Assembly: GCA_947184155.2 (NCBI GenBank) | Contig: CAMXCT020006767.1 | Span: 550,749 to 614,748, forward strand | DNA: 64,000 nucleotides | Origin: Cladocopium goreaui | Lineage: Eukaryota > Sar > Dinophyceae > Suessiales > Symbiodiniaceae | Direction: 5' to 3' | Part shown: piece after piece, positions 40,920 through 51,875 of the stretch | How the letters are laid out: each line of letters begins with the position of its first letter | Numbering within the stretch: the first letter of the stretch is position 1 | Program-made: the position numbers and the translations under genes | The notes under the pieces: generated by a model | What the model saw: only the letters and a program-made list of their open reading frames with translations | The model's database searches: none | Told to the model about the DNA's origin: nothing

Positions 40920-43900
40920 ATGGAGCAGCCGGCCAGAGACAGGTCACCAAGAGGCCGTTCTCAAACGAGAAGAGGAGTTTCTTTGCCTGCAACAACCGGA
41001 TATGCCCCTGGAAGTGCAAACGCCTCCGTCCCCTTTGTCTTCGAGGAGCAACTCAGTCGAGTCCGAATGAGCATGGACACTTTACAAGCAGAAGTTGGCA
41101 AGGCAGTTCGAGAACTTGCAGGTCACCAGAAAACTCTTGTTGACACCCTTGAGCGTCAGCAGCATGAGCTGAATGATTTACGAGCCCAAAGAGTTCCAAT
41201 CCCTCCAAGTGCTTCTCAGTCAGTGGCGGCTGCCAATGAGGATCGCTTCGGTGCCATGGGAGAAGCCAGTCCTTTTACTTCTGGACAAGACCCGCCCATC
41301 CAATTGCCAGTGAATGCTCAGCAAGGTGCAGGTGGACTTGCATCGGCGATGCCAAATACTGCAGTGAATGCGAGCTCAAGCACTGGACATGGGGTAAAAA
41401 TTGTCTTACCCGATGGTACGGAGATCCCCTTGGGCGGCCAGTCAAATGCCGCGGGTCCTAAAGTTCCTGGATCCACACAGCTAGATGCGCTGCAGAGAAG
41501 CGACAAGTGGCTGCCTAGCATGCCCGTGGTCGAGTCGAATCGGTGGAAAAGCCGAATGGAGGAGATTTTGGGCATGGAACAGTGGCTCGATTCATTTTGC
41601 AATTGGCTATCTTTGATTTCAGAGCCATTTTGCACAGAAGTGAAGTTTTCTGCGACTTCTCCGCTGCCAATTGACAAGAAAGATTTGTCAACTGACCAGA
41701 TTTCCCGAAGCTCCAGGCTCATGGCAATGCTTCGCCAGACCTTCCAGATGACTCCGCGAGCCAAAATCATTCTGCTTGCTTATGTAGAAGGCCCTGGAGA
41801 TAAGAACGGGTATGAGGCTTTGCGAAGGATTGTCCAAGAATACATGATCAAGACTCGTGCTGAGTTGATGCATTTCCGCACATCTTTGCTTGGCCGAACT
41901 TTCAAAGCTCAAACAGTGACAGAGGTAATCAAGCAAATTGAGTTCGAGGAGAGCCGGTACAACAAGCTTGCTCGGATGTTGCCCTCGAATGTACCAGCTT
42001 CCGATTTGGCCCTGCTCCCTAGTGATTTGGTGATGGTCCTCATCAAATCCTTGCCTGTTGGTGTAAGGGAATATGTTGTCATGCATAGCCCAAGCCATGA
42101 CTATGTGCAAATGAAAAATGCCGCTTTGTTGTACGAAGCCAACCAGAGAACTTGGACAGAGATTGCAGGCAGCAGTTCTGCCACCTACATGCATGGAATG
42201 TTTGACACGAATGACAAGCCGAAAGGAAAGGGCAAAAGCAAAGATGGTAAGAAAGGAAAGGGGAAAGCAAAAGATTCAAATAAAGGTGCAGCTAAGGGCA
42301 ATGGTGAAAAGTCAGAGAAGGAAAGGAATGCCACGTGTTTCCGATGTGGTCGCACAGGCCATTTCTCTTCAAATTGTCATGCCAAGAAAGACAAGGATGG
42401 CAAGCCGCTTGAAGGGAAGCCCGCTCCAAAGAAAGATGGAAAGGGATCTGGTGAAGAGAAAGGTTCCAGCACAGGTCCTCAGAACAAAGGAAAAGGCAAA
42501 GGATCCAAAGGTAAGAAAGTCAATGAAATGCTTGAGCAGCCTGAAGGCGAATCGTGGCCTACCAATGGTCCAGCTGAAAGTCAGGGTTCCAATGGAGATG
42601 GCAGCCGTGCGTCAGCTGCGAAGCAAGCAGCAGCCCCTTTGAATCCCATTTTGCCTACTCAGTCTTGGTTTGAAGACACGATCGTGCAGTTTGAGCGAGA
42701 GCAGATCACAGAAGAGCAGTTCGATTTGGTCCACGGATCATTTCTCATGGAGGAACAATTTTCTTCTGATTTTGATTTTTCATGTTTTGGAAACCCATCA
42801 GATTTGTGGAGTAAAACCAAGCATGTTTGTACCATGTCAGCTGCAGTTTTCATGCCAATGATGCCAGATGTCCCATCAGATTTGCACTGGTGGCTCATTG
42901 ATTCAGGAGCATCAGCCTCTGTTGTGAGTTCTCGCTTCCTGAAACACTATGAAGTAGTAAAGAATCAAGTGCTGGGACCAGCAACCGGCCCTGGGTTTTC
43001 ATCGGCAAGCGGTGAGACAATTCATCCAACTTCCCTTGTTTGCTTGAAAGCATTTTTCCGCTTGACGTCCAGAGAAGATCCTTCAGACACCATGTTGAAA
43101 GAGTGCTTAGTTTCAGCTTTTGTAGCAGATGTTCCCAATAATGTTTTGTCAGTGGGCAGCTTGCTGCGAAAGGGTTGGTCATTAAGCAGTTCCGGAAGTG
43201 AATTGGAAGTGTGCTTTGGAGGATACAATTTGGACTTGGTGACATGGCAGAATGTGCCATGGATTTTTCACGAAGTTGAGACGGTCATGGACTTTTCCGA
43301 TGATCGCGATTTGCAGAAGACATTTTGGAGCCGTCGGAAAATCCATGATGGTCCGGTGAACACGGTTGAGCATTTGAGCGAAACTGACAAATCCATGTTG
43401 ATGACAACCAAGAGACAGCCAGATGTTTCATTGGAAGAACTTGACCCCGCTGCTGCATCCTCTTCTAGCCCAGCATATGTTAGTAGTAGGCCTGTTTCCG
43501 ATAGTGAATCTCCATACCGTGAAAGCCTCAGTGTGGAGCCTAACTCTATTCCGGATTCGAGCGAGCCTTTTGATTATGAGCCCAATATGATTGTAGACAC
43601 AAACACAGGATTTGCATCCATTCCTTCAGAAGAGTCTTCAGAGCATCCAGCTGTATTGCGAAAACGAGACTTGAATAAATCCAAGCTTGAACAACACCGC
43701 CGTCAAGGCCATTTTCCATTCCATGCAGATTGCCTTTCTTGCCAAGCAGCCAAGTCCACGACTCACCACAGAAGAAAGAAGAAGTCGGTGTTGAGCAGTG
43801 AGATGGCATGTGATTTTTTCTTCTTGAACTTGGATAAAGCAAACAAAGAGTCTTTCAAGTATCTAATCATGGTAGATTTGACCACTGGAATGAAAGGCGT

Positions 43901-46900
43901 GGCCCCTGTCCAGTCGGACATTCGTTTGTCGCACCGATGGATACAGGCCTGGCTTGGCGAATTCAATATGTCCACAGAATGCTCCGAGCCAATTGAAATT
44001 ATCACGGACGCAGAAGAAGCTGTTTCAAGTTTCATGAAAGGTGCCATCAACCACAGGCCAGCTTCATTTGTCAAAGCGCCGCCGCAAGGTCACCAGACCA
44101 TTGGTGGAGCAGAGGCTGGAGTCCGAGCCATTAAAGATGCGTTCAACACTCTTCGGCAAGACTTGCGTGAGAATGGCTGTGATGTTTGCATCAGGAATCA
44201 GACAGCTGTGAATGCCGCTTTGGCATATTTATGTCATTGCTCCAATTATTTCTCATGTTACTTAGATACAAAACAAAGTCCAAAGTCACTTGCACTTGGT
44301 CGGGAGACGACCCGGAAAACAACCATGTTTGGCAGCCTTGTCCTTGCAGAGGTGCCAGCTAGCTTGAAGAAAGATTGCATTTCCCGATTTGAGAAGGCAA
44401 CGTATTTGCGACCTGAGTTCAACTCATTGGGGGATGTAGTTTGTACTGTCATTGGGGGGCAAGAACGTTTCTTTGTTTGCAAGAGCTTTAAGATTGTTTC
44501 CCCATTGGAGTGGGACATCTCCTTGTCTCCATCTGTTTTGCATTTTTTCGACCGGATGCAGCCTGATGTTTCCATTGAAGATCTCTCCGCAAAGATGTCT
44601 GAACCTCTGCCCTCTAGGATTATCGAGCCTGTGGAATATTCAAACGTCAAGAATGTTCCTTCATCCTGGATTCATGAGCATGGACGTACTAAAGGTTGTA
44701 GTGTTTGTGCGCGCCATCAGAGTTTCCACGGACTGAAGCACAATAGAAAATGTATAGACAGATATATTGAGTGGTTGAGGAGACGATCAGATCCCATGTC
44801 TGATCTCAATATGTCTCAGGGTCCTGTTTTGGCAGCCGATGGCAGCCAGGTGCGACGTTTGAGTGGCAAGCAGAAGCCACCGCCAGGCCTGGGTGAAGCT
44901 GATCAACCCGTCCAGCAGAGGTTTCCAGACTTTCCAGCAAACAGAGAGAAACGAGTTTCGTTTGATCTTCCAAAGAATCAACCCATACCAGAAAGTCTCC
45001 CAGTTGAAGGGGGTCAACATCTCGATGAGAATCCACATGATGTTCCATATTCGCCCAGCCTTGCACCCAGTTCTCCAAAGGCGTTGGACGAGCCAGAAGT
45101 CATCCATGACATGGAAGTAGACGACTCTGCTGACGGAATGGTAGATCTAAGTGAATTTGCAGCTGCTGGAGGCGAACCTACAGCCACGGAAGCTATGGAG
45201 CTAGATTTGGTAACAGCCTTGGATAACTTTGAGCTTTCGTATTTAGAAGAGCGTCACATTGGCATGTTGCAATCGGTTTATCAGATCCGTGGAGTGAAAC
45301 CCAAGAGCAGCAAGGCAAACCTTTGTGGGGAAGAAATCTTACTTTTGTTTCCTGGATATGTCATCAGTGACGCCAATGGCCAATATCTTGACAAAGACCT
45401 TGCGTATGCAGGGATGCACACTGAAATCGATTCCATGACCAGTCAGAAGGTTGGCAGACCAATCCATGAGCAGGAAGCCCAGCGTCTTGCCAAGCAATGG
45501 CAGATTAGTATAATCACTTGCCGATGGGTTTGTGTTGAGAAAGATCCCTTGAATGTTCGCATGCGACTAGTTGCACGGGAAATGGCAAAAGGAAAGAGTT
45601 CTGCCCGTGACCTCATGGTTTCTTCGCCTACTTCCAGCATTGAATCTTTGAGAATCCTCATTGCAGAAGCAGCAGTCCTGGACCTGGTGATTCTAGGCCT
45701 GGACATCAGTGCTGCATTCATGGCTTCTCCTCTAGGCCGGCGTCTTGGCAAACCCATCAAAGTCATTCTGAAGATGCCACCAAATACTATGCAGTTTCCA
45801 GATGGTAGCCCGATATTCCTTGAAGCATTCAAGGCCATAAATGGCTTGAGAACAAGCGGTTTGGCTTGGGTAGAGCACTTAAGCCACTTGCTGCAAGAGT
45901 TAGGAATCAAACCGTCTTTGATTGAAACAACTGTTTTTTCTGGAGAGGTTTCAGTCAAAGGGCATGGAAAGGCATGGGTGCAAGTAGTTGCATACGTTGA
46001 TGATCTGCTCGTGTTTGCCCCGAGTAAGGTATTTGCATTTGCCGTTCAAGACCATTTGGCCCTACACCTAAAAGTAAAACGTACGGGGCTTATAGAGCGA
46101 AGTTTTGAAGGGGGTGGCAGTTTGCGTTTTCTTGGCCGCAACATCGAAAGAAAATCCAACAGCAAAGAGATTACCATCAGTCTGGATGAAAACTATTTAG
46201 ATGGTATGTTTGAGGCCTACAGCATCAGCACTGCCAGTACAAATCCTCCAGATCTTCGACCGGTACTTGAAGACAGTTCCAAGTCTGATGAATTATCCCC
46301 AGATGCGGCCATGCGGTACAGAGCAGCCTTAGGCAAACTGTCCTGGATGTCCCAAACATATGTTTTCATCAATGTATACATAGCTTTGCTAGCCACAGGC
46401 ATGACCACACCGCAAGATCGCCATGAAAAGGCTTTGAGATCAGTGTTGAAATTCATGAAAAGCCAAAGAGGCATTTACCAGAGATTCCCATCTCCCGAAG
46501 CAACCATCGAGGAACAAGAAGCGCAACGCTTGGTAATCTACTGTGATGCCAGCTGGGCCCCAATGCGCTTTCTCAAGCGTAGATCAATTTCTGGCGCGTG
46601 TGTTTTTTATCGCGGGTCCATCATCAAAGCTTTCACAAGATTGCAACAAGTGGTCGCGCTTTCAAGTTGCGAGTCGGAACTGTCAGCATTAGCCGAATCC
46701 TTTCAAGAGAGCATGGGAATCAAGCGTATCTCTGAGCATCTTTTTCTAGAAACTCACGCGCGTGTGACCAACATCCATGAAAGTTTTCAAGCTTCAGATC
46801 GAATACACAGTCTTGCAAACTCCCTGATTTTTGGATTAGTTGATGAAGACCTTGAACATGCCACAGCCATTGAGGTGGAAGTCCGTTGTGATTCCCAAGC

Positions 46901-48152
46901 AGCCATCCGAGTCCTGACCTCACCAGGGCTCCAAAGACGCAGTCGCCATGTTGAGTTGAGAATTTGTTTCTGCCAAGAGATGGTCCGAAGAAGAACCATC
47001 ATTCTCACATGGGTCGAGGGTTCACAGCAAATTGCAGATATTTTGACCAAGTGTTTAGGAATAAAGCTGTTTTTGAAATTCAGGACATCAATGGGATTCA
47101 TTGAATCAGCAGAACTTCCAGCCAAACTGGCAGACCAACAATCTGAATCCCAAACAAAGCAGACAGCCAAAAAGAAGAAAGGAAAGACGAATCAAATCCA
47201 AAGCATTTTGTATGGGGGTAGGCCGGAGTCAGTGAATGTTCAGTCTTTGGAGTCGAACTCCCAAGATGAAGAGCACGTGCTTGCTTCCACAGTCTTTGTG
47301 CCAGACGCCCAGAAATCAGATCCATCACCGTTTGCTTCACAACCATTGAGCTTGATCTTAGAAACACAAGAAGCCAATTTACCAGAATTGTCGCCTAGTA
47401 AGTTTTCAGGGATCTTCTTGGAAATATGTTGCGGTGTGAACAGCAATTTAACCGAGTCGATTCAAGCCAGTTTTTGTGGAGACATTCAAATGGCAGTCAT
47501 CCGAGTTTCCACAAGGGCAGATTTCACAATGTTTCATGCCCAGCTCAGTGATCTTGCGCAGCGATTTTCAAAGAAAGGTAAGCCTGTTTATGTGCATTTC
47601 TCCCTTCAGCCTTCAGGAAATTCAGACACGACTGAATATATCCCAGCAGATGCCGAGCCCACTGAATCAACGCAAGTTTCTGAGTTGGAACAAATTTTGA
47701 AACTGAGCCAAAGCCTCGCCGTTGCAGCAGATGAGTTCACTTTCGAGCTACCCAAGAGAAATAGGTATTGGAACAGTAAGTTCATGGCAGATTTCTTTGT
47801 GAAAGTAGGTCGCCATATCTATGCACAGTTCCCTCGGCTTTGCAGTTTTCCTGAAACAGATCCTAAGGTTGGAAAGATTTTCTTGTGGTTGGGAACCCAT
47901 CCAAGTTTAGCCAGATCGTTGGCAAATCACACAGAGTGCAATTGTGAAAGTCACGTTGCATTCAATGCAGTCAATTGGGACAAAGTAAGCCATTATCCTG
48001 CTTCGATGTGTAGCATCATCGCTCAGGCCTATCGAGATGTTTACATTGGCAAGGACATGGCCAAGTCCACACTCCCAGCATACCGGTTTTTCGAGCCTGG
48101 CATGACAGAAATCCGATATTCCATGAAGAAACTGCTTGAGAACCCAGTTTGA
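40920..48152 (+). CDS. Copia Gag-Pol polyprotein with C-terminal methyltransferase-like domain
   Basis: 2410 aa, no interruption. The ATG at 40920 follows the 5' LTR by about 145 bases. Gag: a basic start (RSPRGRSQTRRG), a helical capsid region, and a CCHC zinc knuckle at residues 473-486. Protease: WLIDSGAS with Asp 661. Integrase: HHCC region from His 926 to Cys 938 and 941, then Asp 986, Asp 1030 and Glu 1065, a DD35E-type spacing. A C2HC motif (KGCSVCA...HNRKC) follows. Reverse transcriptase: YVDDLL at 1692. RNase H: Asp 1876, Glu 1918, Asp 1991 and ADILTK at 2039. The extra domain covers about 2090-2410: FLEICCGVNSNL at 2166, VIRVS, VHFSLQPSGNS at 2225, ELPKRNRYW near 2275, then NHTECNCESHVAF. 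Motif order suggests a methyltransferase-like fold, but the PC catalytic pair is absent. The polyprotein is about 1.5 times the usual Copia length. Confidence 0.95.
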   Translation: MEQPARDRSPRGRSQTRRGVSLPATTGYAPGSANASVPFVFEEQLSRVRMSMDTLQAEVGKAVRELAGHQKTLVDTLERQQHELNDLRAQRVPIPPSASQSVAAANEDRFGAMGEASPFTSGQDPPIQLPVNAQQGAGGLASAMPNTAVNASSSTGHGVKIVLPDGTEIPLGGQSNAAGPKVPGSTQLDALQRSDKWLPSMPVVESNRWKSRMEEILGMEQWLDSFCNWLSLISEPFCTEVKFSATSPLPIDKKDLSTDQISRSSRLMAMLRQTFQMTPRAKIILLAYVEGPGDKNGYEALRRIVQEYMIKTRAELMHFRTSLLGRTFKAQTVTEVIKQIEFEESRYNKLARMLPSNVPASDLALLPSDLVMVLIKSLPVGVREYVVMHSPSHDYVQMKNAALLYEANQRTWTEIAGSSSATYMHGMFDTNDKPKGKGKSKDGKKGKGKAKDSNKGAAKGNGEKSEKERNATCFRCGRTGHFSSNCHAKKDKDGKPLEGKPAPKKDGKGSGEEKGSSTGPQNKGKGKGSKGKKVNEMLEQPEGESWPTNGPAESQGSNGDGSRASAAKQAAAPLNPILPTQSWFEDTIVQFEREQITEEQFDLVHGSFLMEEQFSSDFDFSCFGNPSDLWSKTKHVCTMSAAVFMPMMPDVPSDLHWWLIDSGASASVVSSRFLKHYEVVKNQVLGPATGPGFSSASGETIHPTSLVCLKAFFRLTSREDPSDTMLKECLVSAFVADVPNNVLSVGSLLRKGWSLSSSGSELEVCFGGYNLDLVTWQNVPWIFHEVETVMDFSDDRDLQKTFWSRRKIHDGPVNTVEHLSETDKSMLMTTKRQPDVSLEELDPAAASSSSPAYVSSRPVSDSESPYRESLSVEPNSIPDSSEPFDYEPNMIVDTNTGFASIPSEESSEHPAVLRKRDLNKSKLEQHRRQGHFPFHADCLSCQAAKSTTHHRRKKKSVLSSEMACDFFFLNLDKANKESFKYLIMVDLTTGMKGVAPVQSDIRLSHRWIQAWLGEFNMSTECSEPIEIITDAEEAVSSFMKGAINHRPASFVKAPPQGHQTIGGAEAGVRAIKDAFNTLRQDLRENGCDVCIRNQTAVNAALAYLCHCSNYFSCYLDTKQSPKSLALGRETTRKTTMFGSLVLAEVPASLKKDCISRFEKATYLRPEFNSLGDVVCTVIGGQERFFVCKSFKIVSPLEWDISLSPSVLHFFDRMQPDVSIEDLSAKMSEPLPSRIIEPVEYSNVKNVPSSWIHEHGRTKGCSVCARHQSFHGLKHNRKCIDRYIEWLRRRSDPMSDLNMSQGPVLAADGSQVRRLSGKQKPPPGLGEADQPVQQRFPDFPANREKRVSFDLPKNQPIPESLPVEGGQHLDENPHDVPYSPSLAPSSPKALDEPEVIHDMEVDDSADGMVDLSEFAAAGGEPTATEAMELDLVTALDNFELSYLEERHIGMLQSVYQIRGVKPKSSKANLCGEEILLLFPGYVISDANGQYLDKDLAYAGMHTEIDSMTSQKVGRPIHEQEAQRLAKQWQISIITCRWVCVEKDPLNVRMRLVAREMAKGKSSARDLMVSSPTSSIESLRILIAEAAVLDLVILGLDISAAFMASPLGRRLGKPIKVILKMPPNTMQFPDGSPIFLEAFKAINGLRTSGLAWVEHLSHLLQELGIKPSLIETTVFSGEVSVKGHGKAWVQVVAYVDDLLVFAPSKVFAFAVQDHLALHLKVKRTGLIERSFEGGGSLRFLGRNIERKSNSKEITISLDENYLDGMFEAYSISTASTNPPDLRPVLEDSSKSDELSPDAAMRYRAALGKLSWMSQTYVFINVYIALLATGMTTPQDRHEKALRSVLKFMKSQRGIYQRFPSPEATIEEQEAQRLVIYCDASWAPMRFLKRRSISGACVFYRGSIIKAFTRLQQVVALSSCESELSALAESFQESMGIKRISEHLFLETHARVTNIHESFQASDRIHSLANSLIFGLVDEDLEHATAIEVEVRCDSQAAIRVLTSPGLQRRSRHVELRICFCQEMVRRRTIILTWVEGSQQIADILTKCLGIKLFLKFRTSMGFIESAELPAKLADQQSESQTKQTAKKKKGKTNQIQSILYGGRPESVNVQSLESNSQDEEHVLASTVFVPDAQKSDPSPFASQPLSLILETQEANLPELSPSKFSGIFLEICCGVNSNLTESIQASFCGDIQMAVIRVSTRADFTMFHAQLSDLAQRFSKKGKPVYVHFSLQPSGNSDTTEYIPADAEPTESTQVSELEQILKLSQSLAVAADEFTFELPKRNRYWNSKFMADFFVKVGRHIYAQFPRLCSFPETDPKVGKIFLWLGTHPSLARSLANHTECNCESHVAFNAVNWDKVSHYPASMCSIIAQAYRDVYIGKDMAKSTLPAYRFFEPGMTEIRYSMKKLLENPV

Positions 48153-48314
48153 ACCGTCGTTGTTTTCTCCATTCTTTCCTGCCTGGGAGAAGCTCCGAGA
48201 AAAAAAAAAAACAATAGAGATGCCAAGCTAGCTGCCAGAGCCCGATCAGGCCTGGACGTGCGATTTTCAGTGAGATGATGAGCCGATGGGCCATGCAATT
48301 GAGATTCAGCCAGC

Positions 48315-48323
48315 GAAAGGGGG
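48315..48323 (+). promoter_or_regulatory. Polypurine tract
   Basis: GAAAGGGGG lies directly before the TGCGA start of the 3' LTR and serves as plus-strand primer in LTR elements. Confidence 0.85.
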
Positions 48324-49481
48324 TGCGAATGTCATACACCTCTTTCGATGCGTATTCATTGTCTGGTCGCTGGCGGACTCTCAACCAATCACTAATCACT
48401 TGCTGCAAGCTACAAGCAAACGTTGCCCCAACAAAACAAAAAAACAAACTTGCTTTTAGCAAAGTCTTCAAGTCTATTTGACTTCACGTGATACTATATC
48501 AAATCATACCCACATGCATGAGCAAAGCGACAGCCATTTAAGTATGACACTTGGATCTAGAGATTTGCTTGTTTTCAGCATGCCATCAATCCCTTTGAGC
48601 GCTCCTCCGAACACCTCAAAACTCTTTACAACCTCCTCCAAGACAGTAAGCTGAACTTGCTTGATGATGCTGTAAACTCATCCTATGCCATTCAGCTTGC
48701 ATTGCCAGCTTGGAATAATTTTCTCCGAATTTTTCAAGTGATTTCAGAGATTTGTGAAAGTGTCTTTTGCTGCATAGCATGTGACACGTTTTGTGCGATT
48801 TGAGCAAGTCGTATGCAGTTTAGAGCTTGATTTCCAACTTTCCTCACAGCGCGTTCAGATTTCGAACGCGGAACAGTGATTTCAATCTTTGACAGAGCAT
48901 TGAGATTTCGAACGCGGAATTCACATAGTGATTTCATTTTTGGAGAAACATTTAGACGTGCGAAAGAGGAATTTATAATCAGCTGCGGTACAGCTTATGA
49001 GTTTGAAGCTTCTCAGAAATCGTTTTGCGACGTTTCCACGGTTGAGACTTTTTTAAACATCCTGATGATCTCCTATTGTCTTGCGTTTCCTGGGTCCAAG
49101 CAATCTGTGAGATCGAAGTTTTTGAACCGCTTTTGATCACATTTCCAATTTGAGAGCCGTGCAAATTTGCAAGAGTTTTTTTTCCGAACTAGAGTAAGCA
49201 GACATGACGTCTGAACCGAATGTGAGTTTGGAAACAATTAGAGAATTTGACCGCAACCAAGCTTTCAGCTCTCCCTGTTGCCACAGCATTGTGAACATGC
49301 TCAGCCGCATCGTGCTTCCTTTGATCAATGAGATCAGCATTCCGCCAACAACATGTTGGCTCAAGATTAGGAGGCGTAAATTCTGCTAGCACAGTGAGAC
49401 AAAAAGGGCGTGAGTTGTCAAGCAGAGTTGTCCACATTCTCAGTTGCAATTATCTACTCTTCTGGGGTGATAATTCTCGCA
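48324..49481 (+). repeat. 3' LTR (1158 bp)
   Basis: Same ends and order as the 5' LTR, three bases shorter. The small open frames shared by both LTRs (such as 48876-49136) are carried along and are not taken as genes. Confidence 0.95.
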
Positions 49482-49510
49482 GGTGGTGGTGGTGGTGGTG
49501 GTGGTGGTGA
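49482..49510. repeat. GGT microsatellite, right part, with target duplication
   Basis: The GGT array continues after the element; its first five bases are the right GGTGG duplication. Confidence 0.9.
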
Positions 49511-49739
49511 GGTCCAAAGGGTCCAAAAGTGAACACTAGGCCGTGCGTGAGATTCCGTGGTGTGGACCTTCTTGGGAGTTCTTCCGGATGTCAAAGATGT
49601 TTTTCCGCCCAATGTCCAGGTTTCCGACTGTTAGATGTATTTCAGAGGTTGCTATAAACATATCATATCCGCCCAAGTTAACAATCATCAACACACTGTG
49701 GATGGTTGCGAAATCCTGCGCCACATTCAAGGGTTGAAA

Positions 49740-49892
49740 CCCTTTACTTACTATAGTGGGATCAACCACCTATCAACTGGTATGGTTGCCACCTGGAAGG
49801 ACTTTGCCATCACACCTAGGGACATGGATGGACCAGTTCCGGTAGCAAAACCAATGCTGCTTGGAGGAGCCAAGGGGCTAGGAATGGGGTCA
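49740..49892 (+). CDS. Exon candidate
   Basis: The frame reads GINHLSTGMVATWKDFAITP, then RDMDGPVPVAKPMLLGGAKG and LGMG at a GT donor. Coding-like and GC-richer than the surroundings. It may be joined to the candidates at 50049-50127 and 50152-50352. No family recognised. Confidence 0.3.
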
Positions 49893-49919
49893 TGAATTTG
49901 TTTCCTTCACGCACGCCCG

Positions 49920-50030
49920 GAGATATACATATACATATATATTTATGTATGTATAATTATGTATACATATATCTATCTATCTACATATTTATATATATAA
50001 TTGCATGTTGAGTATGATTGTATGTGCATG
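49920..50030. repeat. TA/TATG-rich simple repeats
   Basis: Alternating TATATG, TATC and TA runs between two exon candidates. Confidence 0.7.
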
Positions 50031-50048
50031 TTTTTTTTACACTGCAGG

Positions 50049-50127
50049 TATTAACGCTATGTACATGTTTGCACATCATCAAATGGCTAGGCCTGGTTCA
50101 TGGCGCCACTCCTTTATTGATGATGTA
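50049..50127 (+). CDS. Exon candidate
   Basis: After CTGCAG|G the frame reads INAMYMFAHHQMARPGSWRH, then SFIDD, and ends at GTATGT. Good acceptor and donor. Confidence 0.35.
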
Positions 50128-50151
50128 TGTATATGTATGAACGCATATTGT

Positions 50152-50352
50152 GCAAAGATTTTTCCAAACATATGCCGGCATGGTTTTCAATGCAACCAGG
50201 ATCTGGTCCATCACCAGCAGCGTCATTTTTCCTGCTGCCATGGTCAAAGTCTCAGGAGCAGAGTACTACGGCACTCCAGGGCAGCGGAAAAGTCACAGAT
50301 GGGATGGGCACCCTGGGAAAGAGGCAACCTTCACAGTGACCTGGAACACATG
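50152..50352 (+). CDS. Exon candidate, possibly membrane
   Basis: The frame reads QRFFQTYAGMVFNATRIWSI, then TSSVIFPAAMVKVSGAEYYG, then a charged end with GKEATFTVTWNT and a stop. A hydrophobic middle suggests a membrane segment or core strand. Not recognised. Confidence 0.3.
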
Positions 50353-50374
50353 AGATTCAAGTGAAACACACACA

Positions 50375-50594
50375 CACATATATATATATATATGTATGTA
50401 TGTATGTATGCATGCATGCATGCATGTATGTATGTATGTATGTATGTATGTATGTATGTATGTATGGGTGCAAGTCAAATAATAAGGTCCCGGAACACCC
50501 GTTCCGTCCATACCTCTGTTCCATACCTCTGATCCATACGCTATGATACACACACACATATATATATATATGTATATATATATATATTATATCA

Positions 50595-50631
<37 letters not shown>

Positions 50632-50690
50632 GTATATATCCTCACACATATACATATATATATATATGTATATATTTGAACATGTGCAAT
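50375..50690. repeat. CA/TA/ATGT microsatellite cluster
   Basis: (CA)n, (TA)n, then (ATGT)n at 50392-50465, and again (CA)n with (TA)n at 50550-50670. Confidence 0.9.
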
Positions 50691-50699
50691 CTGATTCAA

Positions 50700-51600
50700 C
50701 ATGTGTATGCACATACATAGCGCGCATACATACATCAGTGCATACATGCAAGAATACGTTTACTATGCCCAAGCCTGTGATTGTGTTGGCAAGTCTGTGC
50801 TACACTTGCAGCTGCTACCTACTTTGTTGTGTGTTGGTAGGGATGTGCACAATGTGCTTGGCTGCTGCCAGCTGGCAGTCTGGTTGCTTTCTGCGCTACT
50901 CTCGCTCCAAACTGCCAATTTTGATCAAGATGTTCTCACATAGACTGCTCCTAAGCCATCCTTTGCGCATGGGTTATGGGAGCCTAAAGTTTTGCTACGC
51001 GGGGACACAATCTACCCCATGGGGGCCTCTGAGTTTTACGAGTAGGAGGTGGGACCTGTGTGACAGGTCTGAAGAGCTGAGTGGACAGCTTCACATTGTA
51101 GCCAGTGGGTGACGCTGGCTACCGGTTGTGTCTTAGCTAGCGCACGAGCATTAGCCATCCAAGGCAAACCTGCGGTCAACAGGTGTACAACAAGGATGTC
51201 GTGCATATGAGAAGTGAAAATGAGCGACATCTAGCGTGAGTAGCTTCAACATGCATATCCTTGAGATGTATGTGACAGTATATGATTTACACAATATACA
51301 GGTGCAAATACTGTATATATATATATCTATCTATTATTTATTTATTTACTCATTTAATTGTTTTATGTTTGTAAAGCCTATATTTCATCACACTACAAAA
51401 GTCCGGAACAAGACCAGTTACGAAGCCCCTTCGTTCCATACGTCCGAAACACCGCGGAACGTTCCATACACAATTTTGATTCACAACCATATATATATAT
51501 ATATTGTAGTTAATTAGTTGATTACTTAGTATATGTATACATATGTAAATGCATATATATATATAGAAATTCATGTTTGATTTCCATTCTTAGATCCAAG
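50700..51600. other. Spacer
   Basis: No gene recognised; it includes TA runs at about 51315, 51490 and 51555. Confidence 0.5.
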
Positions 51601-51602
51601 AC

Positions 51603-51875
51603 TTGAAGAAACCAACCCCCTATGTCGGGTTTTCACTTAATGACCCGTTGATGATGACTGCCAAACCTGACAGGGCCTCCCAACCTCCACACAGCTTCAC
51701 AAGGATCTCAATGTTGAAGGCCTTCCTGGGACATTTTGTTGCTCAAGGCCTTTTTTTGGGGCCAAACCTGGTAACCGAAATCTCCATGTGGGCGAGACAA
51801 GTCACAAGCTGGCCAGGGTTCAACGGGTCCAACCGCAACGAAATGGCGGCCCGTGGTTTGAGACGTTCAACGTAA
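51603..51875 (+). CDS. Exon candidate
   Basis: The frame reads PTPYVGFSLNDPLMMTAKPD, then TRISMLKAFLGHFVAQGLFL and GPNLVTEISMWARQVTSW, ending in a stop at 51873-51875. Coding-like; no family recognised. Confidence 0.3.
   Translation: MKKPTPYVGFSLNDPLMMTAKPDRASQPPHSFTRISMLKAFLGHFVAQGLFLGPNLVTEISMWARQVTSWPGFNGSNRNEMAARGLRRST

Larger units (their letters stand above)
39615..49481 (+). mobile_element. Complete young Copia-type LTR retrotransposon
   Basis: 9867 bp with LTRs that begin TGCGA and end TCGCA, a primer-binding site right after the 5' LTR, one uninterrupted Gag-Pol frame and a purine tract before the 3' LTR. The domain order protease, integrase, reverse transcriptase, RNase H makes it Copia. 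The two LTRs differ at two bases and one 3-base indel by eye, so insertion was recent. Everything needed for activity seems intact. Confidence 0.95.

Noticed and set aside
42118-42642. 174-codon second frame inside the Copia Gag region
   Set aside because: Lysine/arginine-rich shadow of the zinc-knuckle region; the Gag-Pol frame is complete.
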